This document shows, one piece after another, positions 35,455 through 42,323 of a DNA stretch of 64,000 nucleotides. Both the position numbers and the translations under genes were made by a program. Positions within the stretch are counted from its first letter, which is position 1. Every line of letters starts with the position of its first letter. This DNA comes from Lactococcus taiwanensis (GTDB lineage Bacteria > Bacillota > Bacilli > Lactobacillales > Streptococcaceae), in contig NZ_BNDT01000002.1 of assembly GCF_014905395.1 (NCBI RefSeq), positions 303,708-367,707 on the forward strand. The letters are read 5' to 3'. Under the pieces are notes generated by a model. The model did no database searches. It saw nothing but the letters and a program-made list of their open reading frames with translations, and was not told the DNA's origin.

Positions 35455-36600
35455 ATGAAAGAAATGCTCATCATGACCCCAGGTCCGACTGAGGTGGCTG
35501 AAAATGTTCGATTAGCAAGAGCAAAGGCAACAACGAATCCGGATATTGATTTAGCCTTTTATGACTTTTACAAAAAAACTTGTAGTAAACTTGCTCAATT
35601 TTTAAAAACCAAAAACGATGTCAGAGTTTTAGCTGGTGAGGGAATTTTAGGATTGGAAGCGGCTTGTGCTTCGTTAACCGAAAAAGGTGACCGCGTACTT
35701 GTGCTTGATAATGGTATTTTTGGTCATGGCTTTAGTGATTTCATTGAGCTTTACGGTGGAGAAGCTGTCTTACTTCAAAGTTCACAAAAAGAAGCATTTT
35801 CCTTAGAAATTCTAGAAAAATTTTTAGAAAAAGATCATGACTTTAAATATGCAACAGTCGTTCATTGTGATACACCCTCAGGCGTCTTAAATGACCTCTC
35901 AAGCATTTGTCCTCTCTTAAAAAAATATGGCATTCTAACCGTTGTTGATTCGGTTGCGGCTATGGGTGGTGAAGAGTTACAAGTTGATAAGTGGCAAATT
36001 GACATCGCTCTTGGTGGCTCTCAAAAAGTGATTTCAGCTCCACCAGGCTTAACAATTGCATCAATTTCAACAGCGGCTTATCAAGCGATGACAGAGAGAA
36101 AAAGCCCTATCGCAAGTTTTTATTGTAATCTCCTTACTTTTAAAGATTATTATGAAAAAAAATGGTTTCCATATACCATGCCAATTTCTGACCTCTATGG
36201 ATTAGACCAAGCGATAGATAATCTTCTTACTGACCAAGAAATTTTGAAACGTCATGCGATGATTGGTCATGCGACAAGACAAGCCATTGAAAATTCTCCT
36301 TTGGAACTTTATTTGCAGAATGGCTATTCAAACACCGTTTCTGTTATTAAAGTGCCAGAAGGTCTGAATGACCAAGAAATCTTAAGAAAAATGCGTGAGA
36401 ATTACCGAGTAATGATCACAGGATCATTTGATCATTTGGCAGGTAAAGTTTTAAGAATTGGGCACATGGGAGAAAATGCGAGACCCAATAAAGTAGCTTA
36501 CAGTCTATATGCGCTTCAAAAAGTTTTAGAAGATTTGGGTATGACATTTAAAAATAACTTACAAGAAGATTTTTTAGATGCCTATCACGCCCAAGGGTGA
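35455..36600 (+). CDS. Class V aminotransferase, pyridoxamine-pyruvate transaminase-like
   Basis: 381 aa, fold-type I class V aminotransferase of the alanine-glyoxylate/serine-glyoxylate/pyridoxamine-pyruvate group: TPGPTEVAENVRLA near residue 8, EGILGLEAACASL near 60, DTPSGVLNDL near 140, VVDSVAAMGGEEL near 161 and the presumed cofactor or substrate Lys in GGSQKVISAPPG near 187. Pyridoxamine-pyruvate transaminase converts pyridoxamine plus pyruvate to pyridoxal plus alanine. Next to a PdxK-like kinase and an S component, that is the most economical reading; alanine-glyoxylate transaminase is the alternative. Last gene of the operon, followed by the pyrG promoter. Confidence 0.8.
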   Translation: MKEMLIMTPGPTEVAENVRLARAKATTNPDIDLAFYDFYKKTCSKLAQFLKTKNDVRVLAGEGILGLEAACASLTEKGDRVLVLDNGIFGHGFSDFIELYGGEAVLLQSSQKEAFSLEILEKFLEKDHDFKYATVVHCDTPSGVLNDLSSICPLLKKYGILTVVDSVAAMGGEELQVDKWQIDIALGGSQKVISAPPGLTIASISTAAYQAMTERKSPIASFYCNLLTFKDYYEKKWFPYTMPISDLYGLDQAIDNLLTDQEILKRHAMIGHATRQAIENSPLELYLQNGYSNTVSVIKVPEGLNDQEILRKMRENYRVMITGSFDHLAGKVLRIGHMGENARPNKVAYSLYALQKVLEDLGMTFKNNLQEDFLDAYHAQG

Positions 36601-36661
36601 AGTAAGGAGTGACTTGTTGGCCTCTAAAAGGCAGGTTTCTAAAAAAGATAAAAACTGCCTT

Positions 36662-36775
36662 TTGACAAAAAACAAAAATTCAGATATAATTATTTTCGGG
36701 CACTGGTTTTTTATTATAAAAAATCAGTAACGGTAGGCTCCCCTCTGGGGAGCTGTTTTTGTTTTTCCCAGTTAT
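36662..36775 (+). promoter_or_regulatory. pyrG promoter and CTP-responsive attenuator
   Basis: TTGACA (36662-36667), 17 nt, TATAAT (36685-36690), then a transcript start at GGGC (36698-36701). Downstream is an intrinsic terminator GGCTCCCC-TCT-GGGGAGCT followed by a T-rich run (about 36735-36766). This is the arrangement known for pyrG in Bacillus and Lactococcus: low CTP makes polymerase stutter at GGG, adding extra G residues that pair with the CUCCCC arm and prevent termination. Confidence 0.88.
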
Positions 36776-36808
36776 TTCTGTTGTGTATAAAGATAAGAGG
36801 AGATTTAG

Positions 36809-38410
36809 ATGTCAACAAAGTATATTTTCGTCACTGGTGGTGGGACTTCGTCAATGGGTAAAGGTATTGTCGCTGCTTCACTTGGTCGCTTACTCAAAAA
36901 TCGTGGACTTAAAATTGCAGTCCAAAAATTTGACCCTTACCTTAATATTGACCCAGGGACAATGAGCCCTTACCAACATGGAGAAGTTTTTGTTACAAAT
37001 GACGGAGCTGAAACAGACCTTGATTTGGGACATTATGAACGCTTTATCGATATTAATTTGAACAAGTATTCTTCTGTATCTTCTGGTAAAGTTTATAATG
37101 AAATCCTTCAAAAAGAACGCCGCGGTGAATATCTTGGTGCAACAGTTCAAATGGTTCCACACGTTACCGATATGATTAAAGATAAAATCATGCGCGCTGC
37201 AACCACGAGTGATGCAGACGTAATTATCACAGAAGTAGGCGGAACTGTTGGAGATATGGAAGGAATGCCTATGATTGAGGCGATTCGCCAGATGAAAAAT
37301 GATATGGGTGCTGATAATGTGATGTACATTCATACCGTTCCTATCCTCAATTTGCGCGCAGCAGGAGAGTTGAAGACTAAAGTCGCTCAAAATGCTACTA
37401 AAACTTTACGAGAAATGGGAATTCAGGCTAACATGCTTGTTTTGCGTACCGAAGTTCCAATAACAACTGAGATGAAAAACAAAGTTGCCATGTTCTGTGA
37501 TGTTGCACCTGAAGCGATTATTGAATCATTAGATGTGGAACATCTTTACCAAATCCCACTTAATCTACAAGAGCAAAATATGGATCAAGTCGTTTGTGAT
37601 CACTTAAACCTCACTGCACCAGCTGCCGATATGACAGAATGGTCAGCAATGGTTGATAAAGTTATGAACTTGAAGAAAAAAGTTAATATTGCGATGGTTG
37701 GTAAATACATTGAGGTGCCAGATGCGTATATCTCTGTGGTTGAAGCCTTAAAACACAGTGGCTTTCCACTTGACACAGAAGTGCATGTAGACTGGGTTAA
37801 CGCGAATGAGTTGACCGATGAAAACGTGGCAATGCGGTTGAAAGATGCCTCAGGTGTGATTGTGCCAGGAGGTTTTGGTCATCGCGGTACGGAAGGTAAG
37901 ATTGCGGCTATCAAATTTGCTCGTGAAAATGATGTGCCATTTTTGGGAGTCTGTCTTGGTATGCAAATGGCCTGCGTGGAGTTTGGACGTCACGTGCTCG
38001 GTCTAGAAAAGGCTAATTCTTTTGAGTTAGACCCTGAAACACCATACCCTGTTATTGATATTATGCGTGATCAAGTGGATGTGGAAGAGATGGGTGGAAC
38101 CCTTCGCTTAGGTCTGTATCCTGCAAAACTCAAAAAAGGTTCTAAAGCACAAGAAGCATACAATGGTGCGGAAGTAATTCAACGCCGCCATCGTCATCGT
38201 TATGAATTTAACAATAAATATCGTGAACAATACGAAGCAGCCGGTTTTGTATTCTCAGGAGTTTCGCCTGATAACCGTTTGGTTGAAATCGTCGAAATCC
38301 CAGAAAATAAATTCTTTGTGGCTGCTCAGTATCATCCAGAGCTTCAATCTCGTCCTAATCATGCAGAAGAACTGTATGCAGCATTTGTAAAAGCTGCTGT
38401 TGAGAATTAG
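36809..38410 (+). CDS. pyrG: CTP synthase
   Basis: Aminates UTP to CTP with glutamine or ammonia and ATP. 533 aa. Synthetase domain 1-265 beginning [23 protein letters not shown] (P-loop-like) and containing the [13 protein letters not shown] motif near 143. A class I glutamine amidotransferase domain follows, with Cys381 in [11 protein letters not shown] and the His-Glu pair in [10 protein letters not shown] near 509. AAGAGGAGA precedes the ATG. The attenuator in front makes expression respond to CTP. Monocistronic, with a terminator at 38421-38447. Confidence 0.97.
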   Translation: MSTKYIFVTGGGTSSMGKGIVAASLGRLLKNRGLKIAVQKFDPYLNIDPGTMSPYQHGEVFVTNDGAETDLDLGHYERFIDINLNKYSSVSSGKVYNEILQKERRGEYLGATVQMVPHVTDMIKDKIMRAATTSDADVIITEVGGTVGDMEGMPMIEAIRQMKNDMGADNVMYIHTVPILNLRAAGELKTKVAQNATKTLREMGIQANMLVLRTEVPITTEMKNKVAMFCDVAPEAIIESLDVEHLYQIPLNLQEQNMDQVVCDHLNLTAPAADMTEWSAMVDKVMNLKKKVNIAMVGKYIEVPDAYISVVEALKHSGFPLDTEVHVDWVNANELTDENVAMRLKDASGVIVPGGFGHRGTEGKIAAIKFARENDVPFLGVCLGMQMACVEFGRHVLGLEKANSFELDPETPYPVIDIMRDQVDVEEMGGTLRLGLYPAKLKKGSKAQEAYNGAEVIQRRHRHRYEFNNKYREQYEAAGFVFSGVSPDNRLVEIVEIPENKFFVAAQYHPELQSRPNHAEELYAAFVKAAVEN

Positions 38411-38420
38411 GAGAAATTAA

Positions 38421-38447
38421 AACCTGACGGAAAGTCAGGTTTTTTTA
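38421..38447 (+). terminator. Terminator after pyrG
   Basis: AACCTGAC-GGAAA-GTCAGGTTTTTTT. It resembles the dispersed palindrome but has a 5-nt loop and different flanks, so it is counted separately. Confidence 0.9.
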
Positions 38448-38458
38448 TTAGAGAGTAA

Positions 38459-38486
38459 TAAAAAATACTGCAAAGGCAGTATTTTT
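38459..38486. terminator. Terminator of the DUF1003 gene (symmetrical)
   Basis: AAAAAATACTGC-AAAG-GCAGTATTTTTT; works on the minus strand for the gene ending at 38486. Confidence 0.85.
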
Positions 38487-39334
38487 TAATTCGTATTGAG
38501 ATTTTCTTCTTCCTCATCATCAGTGTTTTCCTCAATGTTGTCAAGCGTTTCTTCAAAATCATCAAGTTGATCTTCGACGTCATCTAGACGCTCACGAATA
38601 TCTTGATTTTGTTGATAAACTTCATTAAGCAAAATCTGGATATCCCCAAGCATTTCAGTTTGGATTTTTTGGATTTGCATATTAGAGGCTTGGTCATCCA
38701 TCATTAAGTGATCTAGCTTTTCATGAAGTGCTGCGACTCCTTTTTCAGATTTGACATTGACTTGGAAGTCATTCTTAGCTGAAAGACGGTCGTGGTGAGC
38801 AGCACGATTTTGACTCATCATAATGAGTGGGGCCTGCATGGCTGCGGTGATTGATAGGAAAAGATTGAGTAAGATAAAAGGATATTTATCCCATTCTACT
38901 CCAAAAAGTCCTGTAACATTCACGAACATCCATACAACGAGGATAGCGAGATAAGTGATAATGAAAGCCCAAGAGCCAACGAATTCAGTAACTTTATCAG
39001 CGACACGTTCACCGATGGTTTCTTGGGTCTGAAGCTGTTCTTCAACGTCATGAATCTCAAAATTAGCCTTCATGAGTTCTTCATTAAGTTGATCGTTTAC
39101 CGTGAAATTCTTTTGAAGATCAAGGTGAAATAGGGTGTCTAAGACCTCCAGACGAAATTTAACCTGGTGTTCATTACAGATAAAATCATGAGGTGTTGCT
39201 TCGGGATAATCCCGCATGATAACTGTTTGTAGACTTGGATCGAGGTTCTCGAGAAAGTCACCACCTGATACACGGTGAATCCGTCCGTTAACGAGACAAA
39301 CAACTTTGTTTTTATTTATTGGAGTTGGAGCCAT
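38486..39334 (-). CDS. DUF1003 membrane protein
   Basis: 282 aa. Residues 1-100 are a soluble N-terminal region. Two membrane helices (about 118-138 and 150-170) lie in a DUF1003 domain: GSWAFIITYLAILVVWMFVN, the KYPFILLNLFLSITAAMQAPLIMMSQNRAAHHDR signature and a helical tail. The C-terminal 80 residues are an acidic coiled-coil-like stretch (DDVEDQLDDFEETLDNIEEN). The family's function is not known. The 5' leader is long (about 200 nt) and structured, which hints at RNA-level control. Not in an operon. Confidence 0.88.
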   Translation of the reverse strand: MAPTPINKNKVVCLVNGRIHRVSGGDFLENLDPSLQTVIMRDYPEATPHDFICNEHQVKFRLEVLDTLFHLDLQKNFTVNDQLNEELMKANFEIHDVEEQLQTQETIGERVADKVTEFVGSWAFIITYLAILVVWMFVNVTGLFGVEWDKYPFILLNLFLSITAAMQAPLIMMSQNRAAHHDRLSAKNDFQVNVKSEKGVAALHEKLDHLMMDDQASNMQIQKIQTEMLGDIQILLNEVYQQNQDIRERLDDVEDQLDDFEETLDNIEENTDDEEEENLNTN

Positions 39335-39560
39335 TTAATAGCATGGTTCAAGCTTCAGTTGAACGATAAAATCTTGTTTTGTAAAATAGATCAAGTGTTT
39401 AACTGTTTTTAGAGAAAGTCGGCGCAAGAAGAGCGCCAGACTTGGTCAATTTGACAAAATAAGCAATTATTAATGCGGGTTTGGGTCGACCTTTCAAAGC
39501 TTGAGCGCTCTCCTTTCGTTAAGTTTATTTTAAGCGGAATTTTGTTCCACATTAAATTAT
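39335..39560 (-). promoter_or_regulatory. Promoter and structured 5' leader of the DUF1003 gene
   Basis: On the minus strand TTGCAA, 16 nt, TATAAT lie near 39585-39558. The roughly 200-nt leader contains an AAAGGAGAGCGCTC segment and a strong hairpin at 39416-39443 (AAGTC-t-GGCGC-loop-GCGCC-GACTT) with no T-run after it. The arrangement resembles a riboswitch leader, but the sequence does not match a class I can name with confidence. Confidence 0.45.
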
Positions 39561-39594
39561 AAAGCTTTTTCTCAGATTTGCAAGCCATAATGTA

Positions 39595-39632
39595 AAAAAA
39601 GAAAGTTCCTTCTATGGGAAGAAACTTTCTTT
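39595..39632 (-). terminator. Terminator of the DUF2929 gene
   Basis: GAAAGTT-CCTTC-TATGG-GAAGA-AACTTTC with an A-run on the plus strand, i.e. a U-run for the minus-strand transcript. Confidence 0.85.
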
Positions 39633-39663
39633 TCTGTTTTTAATACGTATGAATGTCGTATTT

Positions 39664-39846
39664 TTAGTTGGCTTTAGCTTCTTTTTCGATAGCTACTGCT
39701 TGGAAAAGGTAGACAAAAAGACCGAAGACAAGTGAAACGATGGTTGTCCAAAGTTCAGGGTCTGGAACGCCAGCAAGGGCAGTTGCCACATAACCAACGA
39801 CTTGCCCCAGTGCAAGAGACCAGAAAAGTGTCACAATAAGTTTCAT
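39664..39846 (-). CDS. DUF2929 (YjzD-like) small membrane protein
   Basis: 60 aa with two membrane helices: MKLIVTLFWSLALGQVVGYVATALAG (1-26) and WTTIVSLVFGLFVYLFQAVAI (about 34-54), then a charged tail. Size and pattern fit the YjzD/DUF2929 family, function unknown. The ATG at 39846 is chosen because it begins at the first helix and has GGAAAG upstream; a longer frame from 39912 adds residues with no support. Confidence 0.8.
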   Translation of the reverse strand: MKLIVTLFWSLALGQVVGYVATALAGVPDPELWTTIVSLVFGLFVYLFQAVAIEKEAKAN

Positions 39847-39976
39847 ATTTACGCTTCTTTCCATTATTTTTATATCCGAGTCCAGTATAATACAAATTAA
39901 CTTAAATTTCAAATTTAAGACGATTTAATAAAGGGAATAAAGACTTGGGTGAAACCGGTCTATAAAAAATAAATGG

Positions 39977-40456
39977 TTATTGATATTTTCCGTCATAAGG
40001 GATAGATGGAGAAGTGAGAAAATCATAACGTTCGACTTGCTCGGGATGGGTGAAGAAAGCTGTATTGCGTTCGGTAAGCATGATGTTGGTAGGAAGATCC
40101 TCAATATAGCGGAGCAAATAAGTTGGTTTACCTGTACCAATCGCATAGCCGAGTTCCCAAGCTGTTCCTGAATCTGTATCTTGACCATCAAAATCTGTGA
40201 TAGCGACAATAACATCTGCTTTATCGACTTCTTTGACATCATTTTCCATGGTTGCTTTTGCCCATGCAGGAGTATATTGTGCAACATCAGGAGCTAAGCC
40301 TTCTGGATGTTGGCACCGCATGGGGCTAAAAAAGCTTTCAACGGTTTGGTTTTTTTCTAATGCTTGTTCTAGTTGCTCTACTTTTTGGATTTGTTGAGCA
40401 CTGAAAAAGGGAGCGGCAAGGTAAACTTTGACAGGTTGGCTAAATTGCTTGTTCAA
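39977..40456 (-). CDS. Nucleoside 2-deoxyribosyltransferase
   Basis: Swaps bases between deoxyribonucleosides, allowing salvage of purines and pyrimidines. 159 aa, typical. N-terminal VYLAAPFFSAQQIQKVEQLE, nucleotide-site FDGQDTDSGTAWELGYAIGTGKP near 88-110 with the catalytic Glu in WELG. It overlaps the LOG gene by 17 nt and is last in a minus-strand operon with a deoxynucleoside kinase and a LOG-family protein, together a coherent nucleoside-salvage unit. Confidence 0.9.
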   Translation of the reverse strand: MNKQFSQPVKVYLAAPFFSAQQIQKVEQLEQALEKNQTVESFFSPMRCQHPEGLAPDVAQYTPAWAKATMENDVKEVDKADVIVAITDFDGQDTDSGTAWELGYAIGTGKPTYLLRYIEDLPTNIMLTERNTAFFTHPEQVERYDFLTSPSIPYDGKYQ

Positions 40457-40994
40457 GATGATTTTCTCCTAATAGATTTATAGTTTCTTCAATATTATCT
40501 ACGAAGTGCATGGCTGAGGCTACCTCCGAAGAAAGCATCCCCTCCTTAAGTTGAAGTTGAATAAAATGAGAGAGGGAAGAATAAAAAGTTTTTCCGACAA
40601 AGATGACAGGGCGTATGCGTGTTTGGTTGATAGCCATTTCGGTAAGAAGTTGAAAAGCTTCTTCCATTGTTCCAAAACCGCCGGGCATTACTACGAACGC
40701 ATCGCCAAGATCGATCAACTTGCGTTTGCGCTCATCCATACTTTTAGTCAGATAAAGCTGACTAGCATTTTGACGGGGCGGTTCAAGAGGGAGAAAGCCA
40801 TCAGGGTAAACGGCAATCACGCGTCCATGATGTAAGAGTGCTGCATCAGAAATAGCGCCCATACAACCTTCTTTAGATCCTCCATACACTAAAGTATGCC
40901 CGCTTTGGGCAAGGCGTGCGCCTAAGTGGGAGCTTGCTTTTTTGTAGAGGGGATTTTTTCCATCGCGGGACGACAAAAATACTGTGACATTCAT
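40440..40994 (-). CDS. LOG family (TIGR00730) phosphoribohydrolase
   Basis: 184 aa Rossmann-fold protein of the lysine-decarboxylase-like/LOG group. The nucleotide-binding motifs are VYGGSKEGCMGA near 38 and PGGFGTMEEAFQLL near 104-117, the PGGxGTxxE signature. Members cleave nucleoside 5'-monophosphates to free base plus ribose 5-phosphate. The gene sits between dNK and deoxyribosyltransferase with overlaps at both ends, which supports a nucleotide-salvage role. The start ATG overlaps the kinase stop. Confidence 0.9.
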   Translation of the reverse strand: MNVTVFLSSRDGKNPLYKKASSHLGARLAQSGHTLVYGGSKEGCMGAISDAALLHHGRVIAVYPDGFLPLEPPRQNASQLYLTKSMDERKRKLIDLGDAFVVMPGGFGTMEEAFQLLTEMAINQTRIRPVIFVGKTFYSSLSHFIQLQLKEGMLSSEVASAMHFVDNIEETINLLGENHLEQAI

Positions 40995-41647
40995 TAAGCT
41001 CTTTCTCCTTCTATTTCTTTTAATTTTTCCTTGATTTGGCGTAAAACTTCTGTTCGGGCGGTAGGATCTTCAACAAAATCATACCGGTCGCCATCTATCT
41101 GGATTTTGGGACAAATATTAAATGTTTCAAACCATTTGTCGTATCTGCTGTTGAGTTCTTTATAATAGTCATAGAGACTGGGGTCATAGTCCAGTTGTTC
41201 GTAGACACGGCCACGTTTTTGTATGCGCTCAAGCATTTTATCAAAGGAAACTTTGACGTGGATTAAGAGATCAGGTCTTTTTTTGAAAGAAAGACTATCG
41301 ATTTCTTCGAGCATGTTTTGGAGGAGATCATCGTAAACTTCAACCTCAGTTTCATCGGCTCGACCTAAGTCCGCATTCAGATGAAAGAGAAGACTGTCTT
41401 CGTAGATGGAACGATCCAAGACATTGTTATTATGGGATAACGCTTTTTTGATAGAATCAAAGCGTTTGTTAAGAAAATATATTTGTAATAAGAAGGCATA
41501 TTTTTGAGGATTCTCGTAGAATAAGGGCAAGACTTTATTGTCATCGACACTTTCATAAAAAGCTTGCGTGTTTAATTCTTCCGCCAACATTTCTGTAAGC
41601 GAGCTTTTGCCCGCTCCAATTGTTCCAGCTAAAACTAGCACTGTCAT
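40994..41647 (-). CDS. Deoxynucleoside kinase (dAdo/dGuo kinase family)
   Basis: Phosphorylates deoxyribonucleosides to monophosphates. 217 aa. Walker A GTIGAGKSS at residues 8-16, substrate Glu in YESVDDNKVLPLFYENP near 31, the DRSIYEDSLLF (ERS-like) motif near 79 and the lid RIQKRGRVYEQ near 141. In lactobacilli and lactococci two such kinases are often adjacent; only one is seen here. First gene of the operon, with AGGAAAGG before the ATG and a consensus minus-strand promoter at 41753-41725. Confidence 0.9.
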   Translation of the reverse strand: MTVLVLAGTIGAGKSSLTEMLAEELNTQAFYESVDDNKVLPLFYENPQKYAFLLQIYFLNKRFDSIKKALSHNNNVLDRSIYEDSLLFHLNADLGRADETEVEVYDDLLQNMLEEIDSLSFKKRPDLLIHVKVSFDKMLERIQKRGRVYEQLDYDPSLYDYYKELNSRYDKWFETFNICPKIQIDGDRYDFVEDPTARTEVLRQIKEKLKEIEGERA

Positions 41648-41724
41648 TATACCTTTCCTGTTCTATAAATTTTTTTATTGCTGTATTGGTCTAAAAAAAG
41701 ACATTCGGAAACAACAGCTCGTCA

Positions 41725-41753
41725 ATTATAATGTAAAAAACTTTTGACGTCAA
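41725..41753 (-). promoter_or_regulatory. Promoter of the nucleoside-salvage operon
   Basis: Minus strand TTGACG (41753-41748), 17 nt, TATAAT (41730-41725). A palindrome TTGACGTCAA (plus strand about 41744-41753) covers the -35 and may be an operator. Confidence 0.75.
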
Positions 41754-42300
41754 ATGGGTTTTTGGTTTCAAATTTTTGAAAAAATTAAGGGGAAAAAGCA
41801 AGGTTTTTACTGGCACGAAGTCGTTTTACTGGCTTAAAAATTAGAAATATGTTACACCTATAATTCTTCCTCAGAAAGTGTTTTAAAATAGAGTAGAAAA
41901 AACCTATTTTTTAGAGCTATTTGGTGAAAATTTTTTTAAAATGTCTGGCGTTTTCATTTTGAAAAAATTATTTTTAATTATCATTAAGTTTTTTTAGCGT
42001 AACAAAATGACAGAAAAACATATTCAACTTTTTCTTTCTAAAAAGGAAGGTCATGAAAGCTTGTTACATGGTTTTTTGCTGACATAAGTAAAAAACTTAA
42101 CACTAAGTTAAGTAAAGGATTAGAGCGCTATCAAAAAAGTTGTTATGAAAATGTAATGTTTCTCAATCGAAATAAGGCAATCAGCTTTTTTTATTTAATG
42201 ATAAAATAAGCGGAATTTTACTAGAAATCAAGTATAATAGAAGTAAAGGACTTAGTAATGTGTTCAAAAGCTTACTGACAGCTTGGTCAGTAGCAAATTA
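41754..42300. other. AT-rich intergenic region upstream of dnaE
   Basis: About 550 bp with no convincing gene. It holds a perfect inverted repeat ACTTAAC-ACTAA-GTTAAGT (42095-42113), very AT-rich tracts, short frames of 8 and 26 codons (42053, 42007) that I do not believe, a possible dnaE -10 TATAAT at 42233-42238 and a palindrome copy at 42276-42291. Confidence 0.5.
42276..42291. repeat. Dispersed palindrome in the dnaE leader
   Basis: GCTTA-CTGAC-AGCTTG-GTCAG-TAGC, without a T-run, between the presumed promoter and the dnaE SD. It would be transcribed as a 5' UTR hairpin. Confidence 0.85.
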
Positions 42301-42323
42301 GACCCATCAACGAAAGGAGAAGC

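Noticed and set aside
38424..38438. CTGAC-GGAAA-GTCAG in the pyrG terminator as another dispersed palindrome
   Set aside because: The spacer is 5 nt, not 6, and the flanks are CC/GG rather than TTA/TAA, so it was kept as an ordinary terminator.
39340..39560. Naming the DUF1003 leader a yybP-ykoY (Mn2+) riboswitch
   Set aside because: The conserved 5' and 3' motifs of that class could not be matched well by eye, so it is reported only as a structured leader.
41700..41712. Possible PurR box near the nucleoside-salvage promoter (CATTCGGAAAC)
   Set aside because: Only the TTCGG core matches; several conserved flanking bases differ, so it does not meet a reasonable standard.
42007..42087. Short frames of 26 and 8 codons (starting 42007 and 42053) in the AT-rich region before dnaE
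   Set aside because: The first has no SD; the second has one but encodes only eight residues. No promoter or conservation can be argued, so they are likely chance.
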